From Persicaria tinctoria (lineage: Eukaryota; Streptophyta; Magnoliopsida; Caryophyllales; Polygonaceae): DNA of 64,000 nucleotides. The notes under the pieces were generated by a model, which was given only the letters and a program-made list of their open reading frames with translations, did not search any database and was not told the DNA's origin. Location of the stretch: NCBI GenBank assembly GCA_037127255.1, contig JBANSL010000019.1, positions 13,229,001 through 13,293,000 of the forward strand, given 5' to 3'. A program made the position numbers and the translations under genes. Position 1 is the first letter of the stretch; each line of letters opens with the position of its first letter. This document shows positions 43,710 to 58,083 of the stretch, piece by piece.

Positions 43710-46700
43710 ATGGCGGCGACTACTACGGCGCCTTATCACCAGCCCCAAACCCTAGAAGAAGTTAGAACTCTCTGGATTGGCGACCTCCAGTACTGGGTTG
43801 AGGAGTCCTATCTCAACTCTTGCTTCGCTCACACCGGCGACGTATTGCTCTTTCTCTTCTTCAATCCCTCAGTTTTCATCATTTTTAGTTGTCTTGATTG
43901 CGTTTCCGTTGAAATTTTCATTGCCTACATTCTCCATTTCATGTAAAGGACGGATCTTAGTGGTGCCCAATTACTGGTCACTCGTCTTTGAAGTTAGGGT
44001 TTCTATTTGGTTCTTCTGGTTTTTGTTTCTCAGCTGCTTATTTTTTCAGTAGAGATTATGGTTATCATAGTTCCACTTATAGGAGGAATTAGAATGGATG
44101 ATATCATTGTGTGATTCCCATATTAGGGCAAAGAGCGAGAAGATTTAGGAAATGGCATAAACCGCCTTCAAATTGGGTATGAGGGTAAAATGGAGCTTCA
44201 GACCAATACCAGAGTTCATCTGAACACAGTATCGGGTTGGTTTATTCGGGTATCCTACCTTGGCCATACCAACTAGCCCTTAATTGAAATCGAAGGGACA
44301 TGGTATAATAGCTTGGTTCTTTGTTTATTATGGAGTATTGCTTATATTAGGGCCTAGTGATTGAATGGGCCATATGAAGCACAAGCACTGAAACAATTTG
44401 TTTACTGTAGAAAAGAAATGAATTCTTGTGTGTGTGATTATATCTCATTTGAATAGAAAATATGTTAATTGACTTTGTCTATTGACTATGTTCAGGTTGT
44501 GTCTATAAAGATAATTCGTAATAAGATTACTGGTCAGCCAGAGGGATATGGATTTGTTGAGTTTACATCACATGCAGCTGCAGAACGGGTTCTTCAAACG
44601 TACAATGGGACTGCGATGCCTGGAACGGAACTACTTTTTAGGTTGAACTGGGCTTCTTTTGGTATTGGAGAACGCAGACCAGACGCTGGGCCAGAGCACT
44701 CTATATTTGTGGGGGATTTGGCACCTGAGGTTACTGATTATATGTTGCAAGAGCTCTTTCGAGTTCATTATCCATCAGTTCGTGGGGCAAGAGTTGTTAC
44801 AGATCCTAGTACTGGCCGCTCCAAGGGATATGGCTTTGTTAAATTTGCTGATGAGATGGAGAAGACCCGGGCTATGCATGAGATGAATGGTGTAGTGTGT
44901 TCATCTAGGCCAATGCGTATCAGTGCTGCAACACCGAAAAAGACAACTGGGGTGCAACATCAATATCCAACAGCAAAGGGTAAAAATATTTTACTAGAGC
45001 CCCTCTGTCTACTTTCACAACATTTTCTCATAGTAATTGCTGCCATTTCTTTTTGAATAGTTCAGTAACAGATTCCTTTTCTTATCTTGATAGCTGTATA
45101 TCCTGCTCCAACGTATATTATGCCCCAAGTGCCAGTGCTGCCTCCAGAAAGTGATTCAACCAATACAACAGTAAGAAGATACTAAAACTAGATCTATTTA
45201 ATGTGTGTGTTTAGTGTCATTTACTTAATTGCTGATATGCATACAACATAGGCCATAAGATTCTGAGGGCATCCATCATCTGTCTTTGTATTTTGGCTTC
45301 TTGTGGACGAGTTGGGGTTTTCCTACTGTTATTTTGGAGAGTCAACTCCAGGCGTTCATCCATTCCCTCTGGTTTTTCTTGGTGTGTGATCTGTTTTGTG
45401 CTATCTGTGTGTCTTTGTGTTGGTTCCCGATGTTATGCTCTATTAATTGCTTTTTTCGTGTTTGCAGATTTTGATTGGTAACTTGGACCATAACATCACT
45501 GAAGAAGAGTTGAAGCATCTGTGTTTGCAGTTTGGGGAGATTGCCTATGTCAAGATCCCAGCTACCAAGGGATCTGGTTTTGTACAGTTTATGGCTAGGT
45601 ACTTATCATTTCGTTGTTTGATTTCATCAATGCTGTGGTCCGTGCCTTCATGCCTCTCAGTCACGTAATTTTATGTTTACAGAGCCTCTGCCGAAGAAGC
45701 GATCCAACGGTTGCAAGGTACAATGATTGGTCCACAAACAGTTCATGTTTCTTGGGGGAGGTATCCAACTGCTAATCAGGTTGACTGCCTTTTCTTGGCA
45801 TACTTTATACTAAGTATGTTTGTCTGACGCAGATCTTGTGTGAATTACTTGATGTTGGGAATAGATATTTATGTCAAGAGATTTTGTTTTGAGCGCCAAT
45901 CTAGAGTGATTGCACAGGATTAATCTGTTAGGAGTTATGTAAATTTTGACCCATCGTTTTGCTTGATTTTTACTTCAATTATCCATGTGACTCTTAAGCT
46001 CAATAGTTTGGTGTTGAGTTTTGAAATTTTAACTGAAATGAATTTGCAGGACATAGCCAATGCCTGGGGTCAGCAAGTTGATCCTAATCAATGGGGCATG
46101 GCATATAATACTTATGGACAAGGTTATGATGCATATGCTTATGGCGCTGTCCAGGATCCTTCATTGTACGCATATGGGGCTTATGCAGGCTATGCACAAT
46201 ACCCTCAACAGGTAGGCCTGTTCTTTCTCTCTCCCTTTTTTTCTTTGCTGTTATTTTTCTTTTCTAATAACCCAGCTGGGCCAGCTTGAGTGAGCTTCAT
46301 CCATTAGTCCACATTCTGGGTTGAAAAGTCCAAATTCCACGCCCTCTTGAGGTTAGAGCCCAAATCATAGCAGAAACAATAATATGTTGTAACATAGGGC
46401 AGGTAAATGGAATGTTTTGTCTGCATTTGATATCGAGAACCAAATCCTATTTATCTTTATGGTCATGGCTATTTCATTGCATCACGTAAAAATGCCTAAA
46501 CTCTGCACATATCATCCTAAGGGTAATAACATTTTCCATGACCGTGCAACTGTGTTCGTTTTGCTGTCCTAATATGAGTCAAGATTAATGTTGATCATGT
46601 GAGGATTCTACTCTTACTCTATTTCTGTTTATCTTTTTTCTATGGGTTTTTTCCCCCTCTTTTCCCATCTTGCATGACCGTGCGAACTCTGTTTTCAGGC

Positions 46701-47011
46701 TGATGGTGTGTTACACACGGCATCTGGAGCTGATTATACCTCAGCCATGGAGCACAGGGATGAATCTTTTGATCCTATGGCTGCAACTGATGTTGATAGG
46801 TACTCTTATTTATATGTACTCGTATTGCGAAAGCTAGCATCATACTTGTATATATCAACTAAAAGAGCCATTTTGATTTATGCATGATATCGACAGGTTG
46901 AATAGTGCATATATCTCTGTTCATGGGAGCACCATTCTGGGGCAACCTATGTGGTTAACCACCTCAACGCTCGCCAGAGGAGCTTCCGCTGCAACTGCAA
47001 GTAGTGCCTAA
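43710..47011 (+). CDS. RBP45: RBP45/RBP47-type polyadenylate-binding protein (three RRMs)
   Basis: Eight exons: 43710-43841, 44496-44979, 45094-45170, 45468-45598, 45683-45779, 46050-46211, 46699-46799, 46897-47011. All junctions are GT..AG and phases agree, giving 432 aa with TAA at 47009-47011. RRM1 (residues about 20-98) shows LWIGDLQYWV and GYGFVEF; RRM2 (about 113-190) SIFVGDLAPEV and GYGFVKF; RRM3 (about 232-303) ILIGNLDHNI and GSGFVQF. A Gln/Tyr/Gly-rich region follows (residues about 308-361, YGQGYDAYAYG). The family binds oligo(U) and poly(A) in the nucleus and is found in stress granules. Length and domain order are normal. It is convergent with the ALDH gene, 533 bp between stops. 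The paralogue letter is not determined. Confidence 0.95.
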
Positions 47012-47543
47012 TCCCCCTTTGTATTTGGATGTTTTACTTGTTTCATCAACACATTTTATCTGCTTCTGGTCAATTTATGCTCTGCATATCTTTTCATACA
47101 TCTCTCAGCAGGGTAAACTTTGTTTGGTTGCAAAGTTTTGTTTGCATTCCTTTAATGTAGTAACATTGGTTCTCAGGTTCTGCCTATGCCGTCTGTGCTT
47201 TTATCGATTTCTGTTGAAATGGTGTGATCTGTAAATGGAAATCTACAATGGGTAGTGTGGTCTCTTGTTCAACTTTCTTCACAGTTTGTGTCTAATCAGT
47301 GCCAGCTACTGAACTCCTCGAGAGAGTATGTTGCGTAATCTAGCTCGAAAGTGTCAGTCGGCATACATGTTTGAGTACCAGATCAATTTTCTTGACTGTT
47401 ATTGATGATACACATGCAACAAGAACAGCAAACATCACAATGAAATCAACAAACTCGAATCTTATTCGATCATGTGACAAACCTTGGTAATCAATAAACA
47501 AGAAAGATGCACATCTTGGTTGAGCGTGTTATTGCCTGAATTG
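47012..47543. other. Shared 3' intergenic region of convergent genes
   Basis: Contains the 3' UTRs of RBP45 (+) and ALDH3F1 (-). No further gene is seen. An AATAAA on the plus strand at 47496-47501 lies close to the ALDH stop side; exact polyadenylation sites cannot be fixed by eye. Confidence 0.5.
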
Positions 47544-50272
<2,729 letters not shown>

Positions 50273-50343
50273 TATATGTGCTCTATATATCCTTAATCCT
50301 TCCTTGCACACTTCTAATTAAACCAAATGCACCTCGGCTGTGT

Positions 50344-50351
50344 GTTATATA
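50344..50351 (-). promoter_or_regulatory. TATA box of ALDH3F1
   Basis: On the minus strand TATATAAC, 72-79 bp upstream of the start codon, a usual distance when the leader is short. No other upstream motif is clear. Confidence 0.5.
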
Positions 50352-50379
50352 CAACTACACTGACATAGGTATATATGGT

Positions 50380-51060
50380 AACGGTGGGGCTAAAAACAAG
50401 CAAACAAAAGTAACGTTGAGGTATGTTGGGTTAGTCGAGTTCCGATTGTTTGAGTTTCGGTTATTTCAGATTAGATTAACAAATCAGGTTGGATTTATTC
50501 GGGTTTCGATTACATCGGACTTCACGTATTTTGAGTTTTGGTTATTTCGAGTTTATTTTTTCAGATTTCGAATATTTTGACTTTTGATTATTTAGGAGAT
50601 TTTACGTGGTTCGACTATGCCTACATCCACGGGATCTCAAAAGTTGGCCAAATCTAGGTTGGCTCAAAATGGACCCGACCCAGAAACCCGACCCGACCCG
50701 ACCCAGAAAATACGGGGTCGGGATTGACCCGAGACCCCTAGGGGTCGGATCTCGGGTCGAATTTTAGAAAATCCCGGGTTACCAGACGGGTCGGGGTTAG
50801 ACCCGACGGGTCCCGGGGTTCGAACCGTTGACCTGGATTTTTTTTTATATAAATATACATATGGTATATGTATACTGTATACACCATGTATACTTTGTGT
50901 ATATGTTAATATGTATACATTGTGCATATGGGTACCGTACGTGCGTACAGTGTATATACCATGGTATATACCATGTATACTTTGTATATATGTTAATATG
51001 TATACTTTGTATATATGTTAATATGTATACAGTGTTATTTATGTTAAATTAACATATATA
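50380..51060. repeat. Degenerate low-complexity region upstream of ALDH3F1
   Basis: 50430-50600 is built of GGTTATTTCGGATT-like repeats. 50665-50825 is rich in CCCGACCC/GGGTCGGG in both orientations, like degenerate hAT-like element ends. 50855-51035 has repeats of ATATGTTAATATGTATAC and ACCATGTATAC. No gene. Confidence 0.6.
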
Positions 51061-51245
51061 ACAAGCCCATGTATTTCAGGACGGATGGAGTATAATATAA
51101 TTTAACCATATATTATAACTCCACATATTAGATGCTAACTTTGTCAGAGGATCAAGAAATAAATTAAAATAGCTCAATACAACTCAGTCAAAAGTTAACC
51201 CTAATAGTGCATCCATACACAACCTAACATATATCATATGTTATA

Positions 51246-51500
51246 CTCCCTCCGTTAAGAAAAAATATGTCGTTTTAGGAGCAAAATCTTGTTAAGAAAA
51301 ACATGTTATTTTAGGTATTTTGGTGTTCACTTTCCAAATTACCCATGTAATGATTAGAGATTTGTTAGTTGTAGTTTTCAATAAAGTAAAAAAGTAAAGT
51401 AATAATTAGGGGTATAAGTGTATTTTTGTTTACTTTTATTTGCTATATAAAAAAGTGTGCAAATGTCTAAAATGATCATGTTTTAATTAACGGAATGGAG
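51246..51500. mobile_element. Stowaway MITE (255 bp)
   Basis: CTCCCTCCGTTAAGAAAAA at the left and AATTAACGGAATGGAG at the right, with TA duplications at 51244-51245 and 51501-51502. These are the Tc1/mariner (Stowaway) terminus and target. Confidence 0.88.
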
Positions 51501-51680
51501 TATGTATGATCATCATATGCATATATATGTTACAAGCATACACACAATATTACATGCAACACATAAAACAAGACATAGGAAAGTATCATATATCATTACA
51601 AATGCCCCTGCATTTTTCTAAGTCTTGCACTGGGCAAACTTCAACTTTCAAATGAGTGGATTCTTCTGCCAGATCCGTCA

Positions 51681-52455
51681 TCAGCCCATGCACAAGCAGA
51701 GATCAGGTGAGTTACGTTCCTCCAAATGGAGGAAATTCATGCAATACATGAATTTATCATAAGGCATAATTTTGGTACCAAAATCAACAGGATTAACTCT
51801 ACCATCTATCTTCTTAACATGAATGATATTATCCTCAACTTTCTCATGAATAAAGTGAAATCTAACATCAATATGCTTATTACGTTCATGGTATAGAGGA
51901 TCTCTACATAGATAAAGAACACTTTGACTATCAATATGCAAAACAGAAGTATATTGCTTCTTTTCTATTTCCTTTAGAATATGTACCCTATAGCCAGATA
52001 GCTTCTTTACAAGCTTTTGTCGCTGCAATGTATTCAGCTTCAGTGGATGATAATGCTATAATAGGTTATTGCTGAGACTAGTTACCGGCCCATGTATACA
52101 CATAAGTAGTAATTGATTTCCTGGTGTCTTTATTACTATCATAGTCAGCATCCACAAAGCCATGCAAATCATATGAAGATGAATGTTCAACATACAACAA
52201 AGATAAATGCACAAAACCAAGCAAATATTTCAGAAGATATGTCATGGACAACCAATGTTTTTCAACAGGCTCAAACATGAATCTACTAAGAGTACTAATA
52301 GCAAAAGCTAAATCAGGTCATGTACATATCATAGAATACAACACAGACCCAACAACATCATCATAAGGAATATATTTCGTCCTTTTCATCTCAGCAAAAT
52401 ACATCTTATCTTTCAATTTAGTCAAGTCAAGATGGGGTCCCAAAGGAATTTTCGT
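51681..52455 (-). pseudogene. Ty1/copia RT-RNase H fragment
   Basis: From 52455 downwards it reads PLGPHLDLTKLKDKM, YIPYDDVVGSVLY, PDLAFAISTLSRF with a stop, FMFEPVEKHWLSM, DLHGFVDADYDSNKD (RNase H Asp), and in the 51681-52028 frame HIDSQSVLYLCRDP, ERNKHIDVRFHFIHEKVE and VNPVDFGTKIM. This is the usual order of the copia RT end and RNase H. Several stops are present and both LTRs are absent. It belongs to a different lineage from the Sirevirus-like element. A separate copia RT piece lies at 59300-59466. Confidence 0.85.
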
Positions 52456-52600
52456 AAAATTTAAAATCTTTTAAAATTTACGAACAACAATTTTACCTTG
52501 TGCTAAACATAATTTTCGTAAATTTTAAAATCTTTTTTTTGGTACTCGAATAGACAAATTCATATATTTTCAAAACTATTTTTATGAGATTTAAACATTA

Positions 52601-52838
52601 CTACCTCCGTCCAAAAATACATGGATTTTACTATTCACGCACGCTTTCTTAGGGAGGTAAAAACTATATAAAATATTAACTTTTTTATTAATTTTTTTTA
52701 ATAATTACAAACTTATTATCAATAAGTTTGTAATTATTAAAAAAAAAATTAATAAAAAGTTAATATTTTATATAGTTTTTAACTCCTAAAAAAACGTACA
52801 TAAATAATAAAAGTCCATGCATTTTTTAACGGAGGGAG
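52601..52838. mobile_element. Stowaway MITE (238 bp), near-perfect palindrome
   Basis: CTACCTCCGTCCAAAAATAC at the left and ATTTTTTAACGGAGGGAG at the right, TA on both sides (52599-52600, 52839-52840). The two arms pair almost throughout around 52725, so the transcript would form a long hairpin, the kind of precursor that gives small RNAs. Confidence 0.9.
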
Positions 52839-52840
52839 TA

Positions 52841-53819
52841 TTATTTAGGAACACATTTCCAAATGAGGTTCCTATACAATCTATTAGTACTATAATAATT
52901 GAAGGATCTTCATCTCATATGGATTATTAGAAGCTTCCGTTCTAAATGGATTATACCAATCTATTAATCCGTACTTCTTTAGTAATCAAAGCATCTCCAT
53001 CACATGAAATTACTAAAAGCCTTCGTTTTACATGACAAAGTTTAGGACATTATAAAGTTAATTCATATCATTCCATCACATCACTCACTCCCTTTCTTCA
53101 TAATCCCCCACTATCCCATTAACCATGTCATTGTTGCAACTGCCACTTTGACTAACCACTCCTCTAACCCCACTACTCAAGTATAAATTATATATAGATG
53201 TTATATTTTTTAAATTATTTTTATTTATTATTTACCTCTTTATATTATTATTTATATTTTCTAACTTATAGCATATAATATGTGGTTAAAATTATAACTA
53301 ATAAATATATATTATCAAATTGAAATTGATTATTTTTATGTTAGGTAATCACCTTATACTAATATTTATTGAAAATGTAGTTCTATTCTATGGTTTGATC
53401 ACAAGCTTTGTGTGAATCCCAAGTTCAAGCTGGTGAAGTGGATGATGGGATGGTCATGGATGAAGATTTTTCATCCATAATCTACCCAGCTAACCCACCT
53501 TAAAATTGGCAGTAATCAATCAACCACATATTAAGTGAGAAGATTTCTCAATTTTTTTAAAATAGTACGGAGTATAGTTTTTATTTCTGTTTTTTAAAAT
53601 AAAAGTGTACAATTGAAATTATATTATAGTTGCAATATATTTTTGGATTAGATTTGTTTGAATATTTTTCATTTTTGGATTTCATACTTGTTGGATTTGT
53701 TTGAATCTTTTTCATATTAAATCCAAACTTTGTGTTTATTGCCTTACTTTTAAATGTTTATTTGATTTTTTTAGAATTCTTTTATACAATGGAAGAGTTT
53801 GGCTAATGTTAGGCTCTGC
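52841..53819. other. AT-rich spacer
   Basis: No gene seen. ATCTATTAATCCGTACTTC and CATCACATGAAATTACT-like phrases recur loosely near 52890-53040. Confidence 0.5.
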
Positions 53820-54235
53820 TGACCTACCACCCAAGAGTGGCCTTTCGAGCGAGAATCTGGAGCTCAAGATGAGACACGGGAAGGTCGTGATTGAGGATGT
53901 GCCGAAGGTGCGCCGCTTTATTCGCAACCAGATAATTGATCTCTTTGAATACTGCACAAGAAAACACAGGAAAGTCATTAAGCAACTTCCAAGAATCCGC
54001 CACGATAATCTTGGTTTCCCAATGACAACTCACCTTCAACCTCGAGCCTCAAGATCACGAGCCGGCGGGCTGCAGCCAAACCCTACTGAAAAGTTAAAGC
54101 CTCTGCTTTGAGAGCAGACATCTCCATGGAGTGCGAACCATGACAGGAAACGAACAAGCCACAATGGTCTCGAATCACAAGCACAATAGTCGCCTCGCCC
54201 GAATAACTCACCGTCGCATCAAAGTTCAATTTGAA
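53820..54235 (-). pseudogene. LINE RNase H (RVT_3) remnant
   Basis: On the minus strand from 54235: FKLNFDATVSYSGEA, IVLVIRDHCGLFVS, MSALKAEALTFQ and a stop, then IVADSWKLLNDFPVFSC and INYLVANKAAHLRHIL (the usual REAN-VAD-LA region) in the 53824-54039 frame. These are the blocks of the RNase H domain at the end of plant LINE ORF2. Two frameshifts or stops break it. No LINE body remains next to it. Confidence 0.75.
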
Positions 54236-54714
54236 AAATCTTTCTACCAATTTTTTTCATCTCAAGTTCTTCCTTTTCATTTTGGGTCGGTTGGGTTGTT
54301 TTTTCCTTGTTTTCTTCCTCTTCTCATAAGAGTTATTTAGATCCTTTTCATGGTTATAGGTGGTAATGTGATATTTTGTATATTGTTTTTTTTTTTTGTT
54401 AGTTTTTGAAGTCTTGAACATCCTTAAATATTATCTTCTTTTTTTTATTCGTAAGACGGGCTACTAATGCCCTTTAGATTTTTTTGAAGTCCTGAACATC
54501 CTCAAATATTATCTTATTTCTAATTATCCATGCACCGCACCAATCAAATTACATTAATCACTCGTACGAAATTGGATGAGGAAGAAATTTTCACTAGTGA
54601 CGAATGGTGCCTTCCACCCTTATTCTCTACCATGCACCCTCCATTGACCGTAAAAAGCGGAAAGCAATTAATATTGTACGTGATTCCCAATGATCCGGTG
54701 GTTAAAATCATACA

Positions 54715-54805
54715 ATCATTCCGGAATAGCTCAATGGAAAGGACTTGCGAGTAGTATCTAGAGGTCCCCAGTTCGAATCCCAGATATGACCACTCTTTAT
54801 TTACA
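54715..54805 (+). mobile_element. tRNA-derived SINE head
   Basis: Box A-like ATAGCTCAATGG (54726-54737) and box B-like AGTTCGAATCC (54770-54780) at a tRNA-like spacing. No paired acceptor stem is evident, so a SINE is more likely than a tRNA gene. A Stowaway-like fragment CTCCCTCCGTTAAGAACA follows at 54834. Confidence 0.5.
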
Positions 54806-55222
54806 AATTCAAAGTGGTTAAAATCATACTCTCCTCCCTCCGTTAAGAACACACCTATCACTCTTCAATGGAGTTTTTCCGTTTTCGAAACCTCCTTTCT
54901 ATGGGTATTAAACCTAAACGTTACTGGCTTAATACTTTTTTTTTCCTATTAGTTTCCAATTATAATATATATATATATATATATATAGGGTTGGGTTCAG
55001 GTGCAAAGGTCACCAAAAGTGAGAAGGAAAGAAGTCATTTGATTGGTCCATATAAATTAAAATAATATAAATTTTCGCAAAAAAAACGCGCACTCGAAAA
55101 AAAATCCCACCCTCCCCAGCGCGCTCACGGACTCCCCCAGTCGCAGCGCTAGTGCGTGGCATCACGCAGCCTCCCCCAACTCCCTTGCACGCGCCCTCCC
55201 CCAACTCCCACAAAAATTAGTG

Positions 55223-55293
55223 ACTGACCCTGGGTTTCGAACCTGGGTTGATTTGCTCCAGTTCAGCGCTCCTACCCACTATACCAAACAACT
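55223..55293 (-). mobile_element. tRNA-like sequence inside the TIR element
   Basis: On the minus strand TTTGGTATAGTGGGTAGGAG (box A-like) and CCCAGGTTCGAAACCCAGGG (box B with its T-stem) give a recognisable D-arm/T-arm layout. The 5' and 3' ends do not pair into an obvious acceptor stem, so I regard it as tRNA-derived. Confidence 0.5.
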
Positions 55294-55540
55294 CATGTGT
55301 TTACTAATGCACTTAATTAACTATGTACCTTGCATTGATTTCCTTTTTATTTTTTTAATACTTCATATTTTATCAATTTATAAATTACATATTAAAAGAA
55401 TTTATAAAAATTTTAAATTTTATATCTGTTTATACATTATTACATTTTACTTAATTTTTATTTCATATAATTTTAATTAATTTGTACCTCCGCCGCACCA
55501 GTAACATGTACGTATACATTTAAGTTACTTTCCGGATCCG

Positions 55541-56595
55541 AAACCTCTGTTTAGTCACTGAACCAACCTCTGTTTAGTCACTGAATCAACCTCTATTTAT
55601 TTACTGAACCAACCTATATTTAATCACTGAACCAACCTCTATTTTGTCACTGAACCACCCTCTATTTAGTCACTGAACCAACCTATTTAGTCACTGAACC
55701 AACCTCTATTTAGTCACTGAACCAACCTCTATTTAGACACTGAACCAATCTCTATTTTGTCGCTGAACCACCCTCTATTTAGTCACTGAACCAACCTATT
55801 TAGTCACTGAACCAACCTCTATTTAGTCACTGAACCAACCTCTATTTAGACACTGACCCAACCTATAATTAGTCACAGTGGTTCAACATTTTTATTCAGA
55901 GTGGTTCAACAATTTTATTCATAGTGGTTCACCAGTTTTATTCACAGTGGTTCAACAATTTTAAACGCATCATAATTGCCCATTTTAATTAATGTTAAAC
56001 GCATCGTAATTGCTTCGTACAATATTAAATGTATCACTATATATTACAAACATCAATTATACATTACAAAATCGTAATTGCTTCCCTTTTTTTTTCAAAC
56101 ATTAATTAAAATGTCCTATTTATTTACCGAATCACACCCAGTGAACCACACCCAGTGAACCACACCCAGTGAACCACTCTCTATTCGGTCACTGAACCAC
56201 TCTATTCGGTCACTGAACCAATCTCTATTCGATTACTGAACCACTCTATCCGATCACTAAACCACTATCCTACTCGGTCGCTGAATCACTCTCTATTCGG
56301 TTACTGAACCACTCTCTATTCGGTCAATGAACCACTCTATTCGGTCACTGAACCAATCTCTATTCGATCACTGAACCACTGTATTCGGTCCTTGAACCAC
56401 TATATCTATTTGATCACTGAACCACTCTCTATTCGGTCACTGAACCAACCTCTATTTAGCCACTGAACCAACCTCATTTAGTCACTGAACTAACCTATAT
56501 TTAGTCACTGAACCAAACTCTATTTAGCCACTGAACCAACCTATTTAGTCACTGAACCAATCTCTATTTAGACACTGAACCAATCTCTATTTTAA
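55541..56595. repeat. 23 bp minisatellite, unit CTCTATTTAGTCACTGAACCA
   Basis: Two blocks of head-to-tail units (55541-55876 and about 56140-56595) separated by 260 bp of single-copy AT-rich DNA. Variants include TATTCGGTCACTGAACCACTC in the second block and shortened units lacking CTCTATT. Higher-order repetition is visible: 55612-55735 is nearly repeated at 55735-55860. Confidence 0.93.
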
Positions 56596-56759
56596 AATGA
56601 GTAATATATTTTTCTATTCCATTAAGTCAACTTCGATCATATAACCCTTTCTCAATTTATCTACATCTCTTTATATCAATATCAAGCTGCAATACACTAT
56701 AAGCATTTTGTCAAACCCTTTCTTAATTTATTAGTTAATTAACAGTAGTTTCAAGGCGG

Positions 56760-57235
56760 GAAGTGGACATGGTAGAAAGAGGGCTAGGCCTAGGCTGGAA
56801 GTTCCTCCACCGCGGCCGTCTCCTAGCCAGCGACAACGCCATCCACAACACCTCTTTTCTAGCCGGCTGCCTCCTTGGTCGGTCCCCCAAAGGCGCATCC
56901 CGAGTACTCAACAACGGTGCCAGGCCAAGACCCTTCAACGAAGACGACGATGCTTGGCTCTAGTTCCGAGGTCTCTGCCGTCTAATCGAACTAGATGCCG
57001 GTGAAGTCTCCGTCATTGAATCGAACTGGATCCCTACGAGGTCTCCGACGTCGCCGTTGAGCTCAGCGTCCCCTCCCATGCTCTTGGTCCAGTCCGCCGT
57101 CGGCGTCCTCTTGTTCACGGCGAGCGCTCGGCCATGGTGGCGGAGATCCGGGAGGAGGAAGAAGGTGGAGTCGAGCCTGGCCTCAAGGGCGGAGGAGGAG
57201 GAAAGGTAGGCGGAGCATGCCGTGACAACCATGGA
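56760..57235. other. GC-rich gene-like segment within the TIR element
   Basis: Overlapping frames exist on both strands: plus 56763-56963 (GLGWKFLHRGRLLASDN) and minus 56960-57232 (MVVTACSAYLSSSSALEARL). Codon-like GC content stands out from the AT-rich surroundings. No family is recognised; captured host gene sequence is the likeliest explanation. Confidence 0.35.
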
Positions 57236-57372
57236 GAAGGAAGAAGGTTAGGCGCGTGAGGACTTTTTTTTTAATTAAAATTTAGATCCGTTTTCACCAA
57301 TCAAATTGCTTCTTTCCTTCTTACCACAAGCACCCCTTCTCACTTGAACCCTACCCTATATATATATATATA

Positions 57373-58046
57373 GGTTGGGATCTTCCATTATTATTATTTT
57401 TCAAAATTAATTTTTAATGGATATTCAAAATAAGGATATTTGTGGCATTACAAATTGAAAAGGTCTACATTGCAATTAAAACACGAAGAAGTCTATTTAC
57501 CTCTATATTAATGAATCGGGTCTATAATCCTATTCTCTCTCTATATTTTATTATTTTGTTTGCCCGAAAACATGTGAATGGATGTAATATGTCTAGGCAT
57601 ATATATAGCTCGATAGCTACTTATAACTCTCTACCAGCAAAACGATGCCCCATAGATCAGGAGATTTATTATGAAGGTGATGGTGATAATTCAAGATCTT
57701 GATCAATGCATCGTCCATTTTAAAATATAGTTCATTTTTGACATTATAATATGTATTTTAAAAAGTTAAAAATTACACTATATCAACTTTTAGAGATTAA
57801 TTTTTAAAAATAATCTCATACTCATTGCTAAAAAGTATAAAATTTTAAAATAAAAATAAAAATTGATATTCTATAGAGTTTTTAATTTAAAAAAAAAAAA
57901 ATTAATTGGCTTATATTTAAATATTTTTTAATTTTTAAAAGTCGATATTTTTTGGTGATGTTTCATCTATCATTTGGTATTGGATTCATCAACATATCTA
58001 AGCATATCCTATTGTATTGTATTTCTTTCTATAACTAAAATAATTT

Positions 58047-58083
<37 letters not shown>

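Larger units (their letters stand above)
54964..57372. mobile_element. TIR element (about 2.4 kb) with minisatellite and gene-like cargo
   Basis: The left end after a TA tract reads AGGGTTGGGTTCAGGTG (54987) and the right end is the complement of AGGGTAGGGTTCAAGTG (ending about 57356), again bordered by a TA tract. Inner blocks GAGAAGGAAAGAAG and TTTGATTGGT pair too, for about 70 bp. Between them lie a tRNA-like sequence (55223-55293), a 23 bp minisatellite (55541-56595) and a GC-rich gene-like segment (56760-57235). No transposase was recognised. TA tracts blur the exact ends. Confidence 0.65.

Noticed and set aside
44659..44886. 75-codon alternative frame inside RBP45 exon 2
   Set aside because: Shadow of the RRM2 coding frame.
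54715..54805. Possible functional tRNA gene
   Set aside because: Box A and box B are present but no pairing acceptor stem or clear anticodon arm; a SINE head fits better.
55223..55293. Possible functional tRNA gene on the minus strand
   Set aside because: The T-arm is good but the acceptor ends do not pair, and it lies within a TIR element.
55541..56595. Regular short repeats resembling a CRISPR array
   Set aside because: Units are contiguous with no unique spacers of constant length, and the context is a plant transposon; it is a minisatellite.
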